Positions 23,796 through 35,816 of a stretch of DNA of 60,064 nucleotides are shown piece by piece. Below the pieces are notes generated by a model. That model was not told the DNA's origin. It saw only the letters and a list, made by a program, of their open reading frames with translations, and made no database searches. The number at the start of each line of letters is the position of its first letter. Positions within the stretch are counted from its first letter, which is position 1. The stretch is from positions 1-60,064 of the forward strand of contig JANFAH010000140.1 of the NCBI GenBank assembly GCA_024663395.1. Direction: 5' to 3'. Made by a program: the position numbers and the translations under genes. The DNA is from Pisolithus tinctorius. Lineage: Eukaryota; Basidiomycota; Agaricomycetes; Boletales; Pisolithaceae.

Positions 23796-26700
23796 ATGAT
23801 ACTCAACGATAGCATATTCTGTTGTGCGCTATTGGACCTGCCTTGCATTACTTCTGAGTGATAATGTGATGAGGAGTACGTGCCACTGTCTTTTGATTAC
23901 TCACGGGCCGAGGCGACAGTGGCGGTGCAAGCGCAAACCTTGACCAACACAACCATTTCGATGACGACTGGCTTGTGTTTAGAAGAATATTGCATTTCTG
24001 TTGCTGCGAGTTCAGCTGAGACTCGCCTACCAACTATCGTTTCATCATACCCGGCAAGTAAGGTGCGCATCGCTTTGCATAGCGTGGTCGAAACGGTCAT
24101 GCAAAGCTATACGCACCTTACCTATCCTGCTGGAAATGATGTGGAAGTACAGAGAGTGCCTGCGTCCGCACTCTTCCCCCGATCAATGTGGCAATGCACT
24201 TTTCTTTTTTTTTTGGTGTTGTTATCCCTACGTACACTGTTATCATGCGCTGAATCATTCTAGCCGGAGTGTCGTCATCGTGCATTGTACAGCGTAGACT
24301 TGGTAAGTTCACAATTTCCTTCGGAGTAATGTAGCCTAGGAGCTTTGCATGTCACCAAAGCAACTGGGACGCCCCGCCGGACTTAAGACGAAGAGTAAAA
24401 ATATTTCGCGTGCCTCTCATGGTGAAATTTCACCATCCGAGCACGGGGGATCGCTCGTGCAGTGTTGAGCGCGCACGGAGCATACCCGAACGGGAAATAT
24501 ATGTGAGTCCACCAATACAAGAGTAAGGCAGGCATCCGTGTTAGCTCAATGTCAGTCTAATCGTGAGGAATGGGCGCCTAGGAGCTGAACAGGTGCAGGG
24601 ACACAAGTGGGAACTGATTACTCACACTGGGAAACAGATGAGCTACTCTGAAATCGTTCATCTCGGGTGTCCGTGCTGAGGCCCACCCCTAAAGAAAAAA
24701 ACGATTTCATACATCGCAGTTTCCTCAGGGGAGAGGTTTGTTCATGGCACGGCTTGGCGTTGGCAGGCGGGAAATTATATAGAAGGTAATGGACCCGTGT
24801 CTGGAGCCTGCGGTTATACCGATACCCTGACAAAACTTTTCAAACAGTTTCACCCCTTACTTGTCGAAGTCACGGTAAACGTGCAGCGGCGATTTTAGGA
24901 ATCTTTGACCACCCTTCTGTGATGGTAGAAATCAATCGATCACTCCTGGAAGGTCCGTCCAGAACCCTGTATTGTATTGCGCCGCAGTTTTTGCGTGATC
25001 TATGTGCATGAGAGGTGTTGTGGAGGTTTAGGGCTGGACCACTACCCCTGATAATAGAAGCTACATATGTCTACCAATAGTGGTCCATCTGAGGTACGTA
25101 TAGCTAGAACTTAATTTTTTAAGTTTTTTTCCGAAACGACCATGCCGATATGGTCGCACTGTTACGACTATGAAATAACATACCAGGCGGTGAGTGCGAT
25201 CTTTTTGTGTCAAGTTACTCTCGCAGTGCCGTGAGGGATCCTGGATTGCTTCCAATAACAGAAGTATTATGCCCGTCTGCAGGGCGCGGAACAGTCCGGC
25301 CTCCTTGGATTACCTTACCTGTCACCAAATCAAGGGAAAGACAAATCGTTATTTTCCCTGGAACGGAGAACATTCCCCTACCAGCATGATTTTTTACTGG
25401 CGGAGAAGTCAGGCCATTTGATGAGTCCGTTTCTAATTCACCGTGGCACAAGGCTCGTTAAAATTACTATCCCTTTCCACGTAAGGATTCGTTGGTTCTC
25501 CGTAAGACTCCTGCAGGGAAGTACTCACCACGGGTAGCTCATGATCCGAAGGCACGAACATGGAAAGATATCAGTCACGTCTGTCCACTGCCTCTAGCGA
25601 CGCGCGATAGCAATCAACGTTGAACCCATTGAGACGTCCATTCTCATAACTTCGGATTCCCAATGGAACGAAGTGAGAATTGGGCGAATAGTATTGATCG
25701 CATAATACATTCATATGCGTACCAAGCGCCGGCTCTTTCACAAGAGAATCACTCAGGACTTTGCATTGGACGCCGGTTTCCACCAAGATTTCTTATACGC
25801 CATTGGGTTCAGAACTGCAGATAGGCCAGGTAACTTTTCCTCCATCTGGGAAACAGCTACGCGGCGCGGCTGTTGACAACTCTCTTGCACTCGAGCAAGC
25901 CCTCTCATTGGCCAAGAAGTGTTTTACCAAGCGCGAAAGAAGTCTTACGACAAGTCATTTCCAAACGGAGGCACCCATACGCTGCTCATCCCCTCGGGAA
26001 GTTGGGCAGATGTCCATCTGACCGCATATACGAGTTATCACCCTATTCCCCGAAGGTTCTCCTCTATTACATAGCAATATCTGTGTGTTAACTCAGGGCT
26101 CTAGTACCCGCTTGCTAACCTACACAGTATTCATAAACCGACGCATCCAACTCGGAATCAGCCGTTCAATGTGTCTGACCGCTGGATCGCATCTTTCCCC
26201 GACGACGGCCTATCCGTCCAGTTGGCGTCTTCTCTCTGCATCGCTATCCGTAGCCACAAGGTTCCCCCTGCCCCGGTGGAGTGTATATGCCGTTTCACAC
26301 GGTATCAGGGTCGTGAGTGTGTGAGATCATTTAGTAAGTGATCCTTCAAGTGTGGCGCAGGGGTAAACCCGTTTGCTCCCGCGCATACATACTAATAAAT
26401 GGTTCTCAGCTATTCGGGCACCTGGATTATGGCTCACCGATCAGTTCTAGGGGCTGTACTTAATCTCGGCCTGCACCAAGCAAGACTATCTCCGCAGTGG
26501 GCGGATGGCAACCAGTAAGGTTTATCGTTCAATTCCAGTTCTACATACACCGAGTGGGTCTAGTATACATACCTTAGAGGCATCATGAATCGTCTCCCAT
26601 CCATGATGATGTCAAAGGGGTTTGTCTGCAGTAACATAATGCTACCATCGCTGTGGACTTTGGAAAGGTAAATCCCCCGCGTTCATGCACACTAAGTCCT

Positions 26701-27037
26701 TATTAATTACGGGTTTGCCTCGTATGTGAGTAAACGCCGCGGCCGGCATGAAATATCACCTGTCATCGAGCCCCATCGGCGGCAGTAGTCCGTCGGATGG
26801 GTGACTGACTGTGGCTATTAGTGACGGCAATGTACTTATAACTTGCGGGCCACCGCAGGCCCATTTGACCGATACCGGTTAGGCTGCACTCGGTTATTGG
26901 GACACTATTCGTCAATCGTCATACATAGCACGATCAAAATCCGCGGAAAAATCCCGAATACCTATAAAACAAGTTAGAAGGACATTACTCATGTAACGGA
27001 CCAGTTATATGCCTGAGGACGGAATATCTCGATAAAT
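23796..27037. other. Gene-poor stretch, nothing assigned
   Basis: About 3.2 kb holding the 23-bp foldback at 24058-24121 and no recognised gene. Open frames are short and overlap on both strands. The missing first exon of the Cdc20-type gene may lie in the first few hundred bases. Confidence 0.4.
24058..24121. repeat. 23-bp foldback (hairpin)
   Basis: The left arm 24058-24080 (GTAAGGTGCG...GCTTTGCAT) and the right arm 24099-24121 are reverse complements at 21 of 23 positions, with an 18-nt loop. No element ends or target duplications are seen. It is a small-RNA or cruciform candidate. Confidence 0.75.
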
Positions 27038-28833
27038 CTAATACCGCCTGCTCATTACGAAACAACCCTCATAACTTTGGACGTGAGAGGGACTAAGAGC
27101 GTCCCGCCAACGTCCAGACAAATGACCGTCGCTATTCCCAACAAGAAACCCACGATACAACCATCTCCCCCGATCACCACCGACCTACACGATGAATGAA
27201 CGATACAGTCAAAGAATAGCACAAGATGACGTACGTATTCCTTCAACAGGCTCACCAGTCCATCCAGCGGACGAATACGACCATACAAATTAAACTGACC
27301 CCAAGCGGAATGACCCTTGAGCTACATCAGCAAGGTTGCCTGATCACATCAACGTAGATTTACCTCGCCGATAACTATGATATCACAGATTAATTGCTCG
27401 CGCGTTCTGGTGCGCAATGATCGCTTGTAATGAATGACCTCTTCCATTCCTGGCGTGTAAACCTCCAGAAATTCTGAAAATTCTCGCAGACGAACGTCAG
27501 ATGGAAAGAACGCTCTGAGAGCATCGCCTAGTCCCAGGGGTTGAATATTCTCGAGAGACTCTGGCGAGCCCAGTAAGTGATATTCGCGTAATTTCCATGT
27601 CTGACGGTGTTGCGCAACCTGGCAATTGCGCAAGACAGGGGGGAGACCGCCTGACAATAAAGACGAGTATACGTCGAACTCTGTATACTATTAGAGTGTC
27701 ACGGATGAATTGGAAAGGTAGGTGATTGGACTGACTGTAAAAAGGCCTTCCCATATGCCTTCGAGTGATCCGGGTATGTGCGACAGTGCCAACGGCGCGC
27801 TGGGTCGAGCTAGGTTGATACACCTTTGCCAGTCAGCATCCCAGTCTTCGCTTTTCCTTGAGTCCAGTGGAAAACTGGAGAGAGCCTTGGGTAAGTGGTT
27901 TGTGGCGCCGCGCGAAAGCAACTGCAAGGCGAATGTGAAATAGGCGAGTATGGCCGCCGGAGCAAGTGTTGGAGTTGCTACGAAGTATGTCTCGGAAAAA
28001 TGAGTAAAGCTTGAGGCCGTCGCTCTCGATTCCAAAGTAAATTCCGCCCACGAAGGCTCACATATGGCGTACTGGACGACACGCCGTCAGAGGAGGCCAC
28101 GGTTTACAGATTGGAAATTGCACGAACACGATTGGCTGCCAAAGCTGTAAGTTTCAATGTACTTATGAGGGCGCGATAGTTAGTTGGGGTCCGAGGCAAC
28201 GAATCTGAGGTGAAGGATTGACCATGTGACGTTAATTGGCAGAAGAGGACGAGACTCACCTGGACGAACGAGGAACCATAGCAACCACATTGCCAACGAA
28301 TTTTTCTCATCTTCCAGAGGCCACTGGTCCCGACTGATCCGGTGCGACGCCAATGAAGCGCCTTTCTCGTCAAACCAGTAGTCTATCAACCAGGTCTCCA
28401 TGTTCGCATACTCCCGAAGCTGCCGTTCGTTCTTGCCATCATTCTCCAGCATCATCAAATAGGCTAACCAGAGTAGGTCGCGCAAATAACTCGGAGATTC
28501 ACCATGTTCCGCCGAGTGGTGGTGAACTCTGGCTCCGGCTCCTGCTCGGATTAACTTCAAATGCGTGAATCTCTTCCGCAGCTCGATGGCAAGGGTCCTT
28601 GGAAAGCTTATAGATGAACCTAAACGCCTAAGTGCAGCTCGGGTGTCAAACTTGAAAGTGAATATACGAGCGTAGAGTACGGGGTTGTTCTCGAATGACA
28701 GGCGCTGATAGATATTCCGACATGTTCTCAGCAATGGTGGAAGATCCAATGGTGGGCCAACCCGCGATTCCGTCGCTGCAAAGTAAGCAATGTCTTCAAG
28801 GACTTCCTGGGGTAGTTGCGAAAACGAAAGCAT
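27038..28833 (-). CDS. F-box-like protein, paralogue 1 of 3
   Basis: Member of a large Agaricomycete family of F-box-like proteins; F-box proteins usually link substrates to an SCF ubiquitin ligase, but no substrate is known here. The first ATG of the frame is at 28833 (MLSFSQLPQEVLEDIAYFAA, the F-box-like helix). Then follow LPPLLRTCRNIYQRLSFENN, PVLYARIFTFKFDTRAALRR and WPLEDEKNSLAMWLLWFLVR. Later exons contain PSWAEFTLESRATASSF, LAPAAILAYFTFALQLLSRG, SEDWDADWQRCINL and SHIPGSLEGIWEGLFT. The C-terminal module has ICDIIVIGEV, NLYGRIRPLDGLVSLLKE, RGRWLYRGFLVGNSDGHLSG and ends GCFVMSRRY at TAG (27038-27040). At least six exons are needed. The layout matches paralogues 2 and 3, so the gene looks intact. 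The next gene on the same strand (paralogue 2) ends about 310 bp upstream. Confidence 0.82.
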
Positions 28834-29142
28834 TTCCGGTTGAGAGGGTTGAACGTTGAGGCCTTGAGGCCGTGCGCTAGAGTGTTGTGGAATTCCACTA
28901 GGCACCTAGCAGTGACGCATTAGGATTTCCTGATTCATGTGTAGCCTAGTAAGCTGTAAATACATAGTAGTCTATAGCTAATAACCAGTGAACCACTCGG
29001 ACGATATACTTCCTGGCGGATAGTTTTAACGGGGCTAATGATACCACGAAAGCCAATATGTTAGGTAGCAATACTTAGTAAGAGATGTATGTATACTATA
29101 GTGGCTCAATATATAAATGTCATCGACGTTCATGACGGGGCC
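28834..29142. promoter_or_regulatory. Spacer between two tandem F-box-like genes
   Basis: 309 A/T-rich bases between the end of paralogue 2 and the start of paralogue 1; it must hold the promoter of paralogue 1. Short TA-rich stretches are present (TATATAAATG near 29110) but no clear element stands out. Confidence 0.4.
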
Positions 29143-31196
29143 TTAGGGAGTCGCCGCGAACTTGGACATACTGAAGATGGATTCCCACTCAGCCGGCTGT
29201 TCGCCAACTGATATACTTCTCCACCTGCCAACAAAGTTACAAGAGGAGATCACTGTCGGGGGCCGCAGGCAACGCGGTGATCAGATCTTCGACACAGGTA
29301 CCACAAAAAAGCCAGATTACTTGCCATATCCCCTAAACAGCGCACGGCCAAGCTGGTCTGTATGATCTTCGGCCTGTGCTCATCGTGAGCATTAACAAGG
29401 CAAGATGACGATGGACGCTCACAGGTTCGCGCACAAGAACGATCAGCCCGTCCGACGGTCGAACCCTTCCTACGTACTTATATCCATGCCACGCCGAGGC
29501 GTAAGGTTCTTCCGTCTGAGATACCTTGCATCAGAAAATAGCAATGGTTTTTTCACAACGCCATACCTCGCCCACAATAATAACGTCGCGAATTTCACCG
29601 CTGTGGGATGGGTCCTGGACATCACTGCACTGGGGAGAATTTTGTGGCCGCCGAAGTGGCACATAGGTAGTCCGGAAAGAGTTGTTTTTTCCAATAAATT
29701 CTATTCCATTCTGTCCAAATGCCAGATGAGTCAGATTTTGCATGTTGACAGCACTTAAAAAAATCAACCCACCTCGACTTTATACGACCGGCAACCCTGA
29801 GGCATGAAAGCATTAAAGAATGCGTTCCCATCTCGCTCCACGGGTACAGGTGTCGTTGGCGAATAACAGTAGTACTCGCGAAAATGGACGTAGAGTGGAA
29901 ACCGGCCAAAGAATGGGAGGGCTGATGGTGCCTCAGGGGACGACATCATCGATTTGTAGACGTCCAGGAAAGGCGTCTACGAGAAATGAGTTCCGGAAAT
30001 TTTCCTCGATAAATAACTAACCATGGAGGAACCTCGCCAATAACCGGTCAAGGTACCGGGAATATAATAACCCGATATCGTGGGCGGAGTGCCAACCAAC
30101 GACCGAGACCAGTCCGCATCATGACTTCGACTCTTGAGATAACCATTAACCTGCGGGTCGTCCGAGTGGGAGCAAATTAAGCGAGTATTACAATGCGTGT
30201 TAAAGTGATCGACGTCCTCCTTGGTAGGGCCGAGCAGGATTCCCCTCGATAAGGCCTCCTGACGATTAGCTGGTAGTTCAGGAGGTACTTTGAGGGGAAA
30301 CTCCTCCGCCCTAGCGAACTGACTGAGGATGGCGAAGGGGGCTATGGGTGGAAGAGTAAATTGGGTTTGAACCCCGAAGTATTCTATGGTCATCGAGACA
30401 GGTCGAGGCGGAGGGTAGACACCATGACTCGATACGGCTAGCTCGATTTTGTCGGAGAGATAAAACATAGTTTCAGGCTCCGTGAAACACGGATACTGGG
30501 AGTAGTGAGTAATGCATGCATGAGGAAAGCGTACGTACGTACTCGGAAGCCTGCGTACGCGTAATATGATAAAATATCAATGATTCTTTGTCGGAGTTGT
30601 GCCTCCTGGCGGAGGCCGCCTACTCGGCGGGATGAAAATGACAACACGTGTAAAATTGGAGAGACCCTACAATGCGAGGTGATAAACCAGAGTAAGGCAA
30701 CAGCCAGGGTGTTGACCTCATTCTCCAAAGGCCACGCGTTCTCACCCGAGGCGTCTTGCGTGATACGTTTATGGAGGAGAAGCTCCAAGAATCCAACGAG
30801 ATCTGCCCAGACTACCTGTCCCTGATTGCGGCCGTCGTCCTCTAGAAACATGATGTACACGGTAGCCAGTATAGCCGCCAGATCAGGATGGTTGAAGTCT
30901 CTGCGACGGATGCATTGGAGGGCAATGTGCCGCATTTTGAGTTCTTGCTTCAGAGCTGGGACAGAGAGCCTCGGAGACGGTAGATGGCGGTTAGGAGAAG
31001 ATATGTCGAAGCTGTGAAGAAAAAGCATGAGATACAGGTGGGGATTGTGTTCCACAGAGAGGGCTTCATTCAATGTCCGGCAGCTGAGACGAAGGGATCG
31101 CAGCACAGAGGGGGGGCCATGAGGAGCGTCACGGACAGCCAACAGAATGACATGTTCCAGTATCTCTGAGGGGGTTGTGAGGAGGGAGGGAGGCAT
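29143..31196 (-). CDS. F-box-like protein, paralogue 2 of 3
   Basis: Same family as the genes at 27.0-28.8 and 35.8-37.8 kb. It starts MPPSLLTTPSEILEHVILLA at 31196. Exon 1 includes LRSLRLSCRTLNEALSVEHN, PHLYLMLFLHSFDI, AAILATVYIMFLEDDGRN and WPLENEVNTLAVALLWFITS. Later exons give ETMFYLSDKIELAVSSHG, LPPIAPFAILSQFARAEEFP, GILLGPTKEDVDHFN, SHDADWSRSL, YYIPGTLTGYWRGSSM and GEIRDVIIVGE, then HGYKYVGRVRPSDGLIVLVR and FVGRWRSISVGEQ, with TAA at 29143-29145. The last intron probably uses a GCAAGT donor (29324-29323): this restores GRALFRGYVISSCNFVGRW, the same length as in paralogue 3. A competing GT donor 4 nt away would shorten the protein. The gene looks intact. The GTACGTACGTACG donor of intron 1 is a short repeat. 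Confidence 0.82.
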
Positions 31197-33592
31197 GTTT
31201 GCGGACGGTGCTCATCTGGCTATGGTACCTACATATAATATGTACAGACAGGTGGGTCTCTCCAGATCGCATCTAAGTTGCGGGAACCTGGAAAGACGGC
31301 ATGCGGAATGGATAGATTGTCACCGCATGACGCTTCTCACGGTTGTTAGTGACCTCAAACGACAACCTTCATCGCCTCGCCACGGAGCGCTCGTCAAATG
31401 GCGTATAGGAGGCCAGTGGCAGCCAAGCAGACTTGCTGATCGGAGCGGCATTCATCAATTTTTGACGGACGATGCTCTCACCTGAGAAAAAAAAGCGCCG
31501 GTTAGCCCCGGAGACATGCCCCGTATATGATCGTAGCCGAAGCGGTGGAGCCTCCGACGCGTTACTTGCTAAAAATGGAAGATCGAAATCAGCCCAGCAA
31601 TGAGGGGGGCGCCAATCGGGGTCTGCCCTTGACGGGCTGCGTCAGCCGCACAGCAACACACCAGGCATGCCGCCGACTCGGAGCACTGCCGTTCAAGGCC
31701 CATATCTAAAGGTTGTATAGTTCCTGTATACTCTTATTTAGGCCCCCCTCAGTGCCGTGAGTTGACTTCTGTGTGGTGGGGCGGCCGTTTCTCCGGTGGC
31801 AGTGTGAACCTACAAAGTTCATAGGCTACGAATCTCCGTTCACCTCCGGCCTACGACGTACATGAACGCGTGCAGTGCCACGGTGTAGTTCGGGTGTCGT
31901 CAGCGGGTTTCATTGTTCCGCATGCTAATCAAAGCCAATCAAACCTCATGAAACGGCCGAAGGCGGTAATCAAAGTATTAGCACCTCCGCAGCTTTGAGC
32001 CGAGCTGTGGACCAAGTTGATCGTTGTTTTGCCAGCCAGCGAATGGCATAAATCTGTGAGAACCCACTGTTTACAGTATTAGGCATGCCCGCCGCAACTC
32101 ACCACTAGGTTATTTCGCCTCGCTTGCAACCGGTGAGGCCTATGAGGTGTGTTCTTCGGACGGGGACTGCCGTGACTCTGCAGCCGTAATTAATGGTCGT
32201 TCGGTCTGTTTACGCTCATCGGATGACTAGTACTATGATAGAAGATTTCAATTGCACACCAAAAAAGGAAAGTATCGACAAGTGCTTCGGCATCATGGGT
32301 CGCGCCCGCCGAGCTGATCAGCCTGTGATAATATGCCAGTCTTTGTAGTTTTTCCGATGGAATAAATACGTGGAGAGTTGGGGTAGTGTGTATTATCGAC
32401 GATGGAAGCTGGAGTTATCTGAATCTGCCCACTGCAACTGAGAAAAAATTACTGTCCCCACTAGTGAGTGTTCCGATTAGTGCACTGATTTTAGACTCAT
32501 CTCGACCACTTCATAAGCAGCATTAGACCAGACTGCGCTGTACGGATATATCTTGGCTCCATTGCGGTCAGATTCTAGCTGACAGCCAGATCCTAGTGAT
32601 GAAGCCGAAGTTGTCATTTCTATGGAGCAACATTTTGAGACGAAAGGACGTGAACTTATCCACACAGCGTGGAAGCAATTTCCGTCGCAGATTGTGTCAC
32701 ATTCACCTGTTAAGTTTCTGGTAGCGAAGAGGCCGAACGCTGACCGTGATGGAAATACAAATTACAAGTATCCAATCCCAGGAATTGAATGGCGAACCCA
32801 CACTCTTGAGTCATCGGGCATGAGGTGCATTTCTCAGTATGCCACTCCCGTGAACATGAGGTGATCCCGGTGGGCACTCCCACAGGAGGTCCCCAGTATT
32901 ATGTACGTTTTCCCGATTGCGGCATGGCTACATTGTCTGCGTGTAAGTCTCCTGACAGTGAACCACGCACCGGTAGCAGAATTAGCGTACGCAGCCCAAA
33001 CGAAGCCCGCATCGGATAGGAAGTTCCGGAATTCGCTAGTCCAGAGCAAGAAACTCAGTCTACTTATCAGTCGTAAGAACACGATTGTCGTTACGAGAGC
33101 GACAGGTTACCCTCTGATATCGGTATATTTCATTTCATTTGATATGCGAGCGTACAATTCAGACGCCTATAATACATACCTTCAATAGACTGGATGCAGA
33201 GACCTGTGGTCCGCCGACAGTGCATGATATAGAAAGATCAGCGGTAGTTTGAGCTGGCAGTAACTCCGGGTGCCAACAGCCTCGAGAATACGTCAGACGC
33301 CACAAACTGACCACTCTCCGCGTAAGTGCTGTGACTTGAAAGGCGGTGAAGGGTGTTGGTCAATGCGATCGAGCTCTTCGTCGACGCGTTCTTACTTAGG
33401 AGGCCCGTCGGGCAATACCTGAGACCGTCGCTCGACCCTGAGATCGTAATACTACTAATAACTGAACGATCAAGATCACCCTATTGATCAAGTTGAGCCT
33501 GCCCTTAAGTAATCATTAAACTCGCCACAGTGAAAAAAAAGCTAGTGAAGGCAACTTTTTTTTTCCGCTTCGACCACTTTCTCAACAAAAAA
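31197..33592. other. Gene-poor stretch, nothing assigned
   Basis: About 2.4 kb between paralogue 2 and EF1B-beta. No gene or repeat recognised. The promoter of EF1B-beta must lie at its right end, where a T-rich run (33556-33564) and CAACAAAAAA directly precede the start codon. Confidence 0.45.
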
Positions 33593-34632
33593 ATGTCTCT
33601 CAATTTGGAGGCTCTCGAGGGCCACCTCGTCACTAGGTCATACATTGAAGGGTGAGTCGTCATCTGTTTCGATGGTCTTTTTTCGATCAAATGGGATGAG
33701 TACACAATGCTATGGTCCGTGTTTCCAAGAAGCGACTAGACACCGCTGCTCAGTATGCCGATATCTTTTACCTAGCAATCTGACCTCAAAACTTTGTCCG
33801 ATTAACTTCGTGTGGTTCTGACATTCATTTCCACGTTTCAGGTATGCTCCATCGCAAGCCGATGTCCACGTTTTCAAGCTGGTCACTGAGCCGATCGATT
33901 CCAAGTATCCTCATATCAAAAGATGGTTCACGCACATCAAGTCATATGCTGCTGAGCACGATAACCTACCTGGCACCAGCAATGCTGGTCAAGCCTTTGT
34001 CCAGGCTGCCGTTGGTTCTGCTGCCGAGCCTGAGGCAGCAGAAGGAGAGGAGGAAGAAGATATTGATCTCTTTGGCTCAGGTGATGAAGAAGAAGATGCT
34101 GAGGCTGAAAGGCTCAAGGCCGAGCGCGTTGCCGCTTATAATGCCCGCAAGGCGAACAAACCTAAGACAGTTGCAAAAGTAAGCGTTGTCACCTGTTCTG
34201 GTTTGGTGTTCTTTGTCATTCACACGCGGGTTTTTTTTACAAGTCTGTTGTAACCTTGGAAGTCAAGCCATGGGATGACGAAACCGACATGAAGGCCCTA
34301 GAGGACTCTGTAAGGTCCATCTCAATGGAGGGACTTGTGTGGGGTGCAAGCAAGTTGGTGGCAATCGGATATGGTATCAAGAAGTTGCAAATCACGCTCG
34401 TTGTCGGTTGGTATCGCTCTCTCCCTACTTGGAACAGCCCATGACTCAGTTTACTTATTTAAATTTCTTTCTCAGAGGATGAGCTTATTTCTTTGGACGA
34501 ACTTCAGGAGAAGATCGCTGAATTTGATGACTACGTCCAGAGCACGGATGTTGCCGCGATGCAGAGTAGGTGTCGCCGTGCCTTGTGATCGCGTGCTGTT
34601 AATCTGACAGATGACCTTTTCCAGAGCTGTAG
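33593..34632 (+). CDS. Elongation factor 1B beta subunit (eEF1A guanine nucleotide exchange factor)
   Basis: Exchanges GDP for GTP on eEF1A in cytosolic translation; partner of EF1B-gamma, whose gene begins this window. Five exons: 33593-33651, 33842-34178, 34244-34406, 34476-34565 and 34625-34632. The protein starts [20 protein letters not shown] and continues [40 protein letters not shown], an acidic linker ([17 protein letters not shown]), then the catalytic C-terminal domain [40 protein letters not shown] and [20 protein letters not shown], ending AAMQKL. The last exon adds only two residues and the stop. Intron 1 is 190 nt, unusually long for this window. All domains are complete and length (about 215 residues) fits the family. 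Confidence 0.95.
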
Positions 34633-35127
34633 ACGATACCTGTAGTGATTGTGAGGAACTCTTGGGGATGCTGTATGATGTGGGAATATGTAGAGAAGAA
34701 TGTAGAAGAACTTTGTAGTCAAATGGAGGTGTATCTTGTTCCTTGGTGGTGCCTAGTGTGTATAGCATGTCACTGCCCAACGGGCTTGATAGGCAACGAG
34801 GTCTTGCAGCGCGGGTGTTGCGTGCCGCAGCCACTCGCAGTCACACAACTTGCCAATACCGGACAACAAGGTGACACATCTTGGCCTGCCCGCCGCATGT
34901 CAATCTTTTTGCTGTGTGCAGTGAGCGCATGAAAATGTTGGCAGAAGATTCGGCTTAATGCGTCAAATCCGATCAATGGAACAAGGTTAACTCTCGATAG
35001 TACCCAAAGAAGAATTCATTTGGTCGGCTCCCATCAACGGCTCGTGCCATTCTCTTAGCGTCAGTGAGCGAGCGCGCGCAACTGAGCGGTGATGTTCATA
35101 AATCACGGCCACTTCCAGTTCGTTATT
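34633..35127. other. Spacer after EF1B-beta
   Basis: About 500 bp with no recognised gene. It should contain the EF1B-beta 3' UTR and the promoter of the putative small gene that follows. Confidence 0.45.
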
Positions 35128-35437
35128 ATGGCACCGAAACGCGTTCATTTAAGCATTACCAATTTGTATGTGAGTTTTCATGTATATACATTGGTCATTT
35201 GACTCCATAGATCTCAGCGACCGCAAGGCAGTGGTCTTAACAGCCCCGTTCTCTACGGAAAGACGAACCTTGGCAAGCCTCGCGGATCACGCATATCGTG
35301 CGCTCTGTGCAAGCATGGACGGCTTTTCTGGTCGTGTTTCCCTTTACGAGATGCTCGTGAAGGAGAATTCGGGATGTCGTATTGGTGACTTGACCACGGC
35401 CTTCCCGCTCATATGGCTTCTGCCGCTATTATTGTAG
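35128..35437 (+). CDS. Putative small protein of unknown function (two exons)
   Basis: An ATG at 35128 (MAPKRVHLSITNF) joins over a 52-nt intron (35166-35217, GTATGTGAG...ATCTCAG) to an open exon ending in TAG at 35437, giving 85 residues. The joined sequence is DRKAVVLTAPFSTERRTLAS followed by LADHAYRALCASMDGFSGRV and a short hydrophobic tail (PLIWLLPLLL). The good start, canonical splice sites and kept frame support a gene. No family is recognised and chance cannot be excluded. It lies between EF1B-beta and F-box-like paralogue 3, all on the plus strand. Confidence 0.4.
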
Positions 35438-35816
35438 GAACGTCACCGTAATCATGAGCTGATTGACGGCGTTTTCGGTCAATTCTTTCACAACTCCCAA
35501 CCTCCCTCTCCCATTCGCAGCCCTCACTTGCGTTCCCGAATAGATGGGTGTGAAGTAGCTAAATGAAAAAAAAATCCAACCAGGCACGCGCAACAAGTGA
35601 GGGGCGTGGTGTGAATCAAGATCTGATCTCGCCGGTGTGTCTCCCACTTGTTCTGAACTTGTCAGCCAGTCTGATTCCTAACAGGAATGGTAAAGTCTCA
35701 CTTGCTAGCATCGGTGATCAAGTTACGCTAGGGATGGCACTTGGCCATTCTCTCTTCCGTCCCCACCGTATTTAAAGCAGCCTATCCTTGACAGCTGCTG
35801 GCCCCCCAAACTCAAG

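Noticed and set aside
33652..33841. Box C/D snoRNA in the long first intron of EF1B-beta
   Set aside because: Animal EF1B genes host snoRNAs, but here I find no exact RTGATGA and CTGA boxes with terminal pairing.
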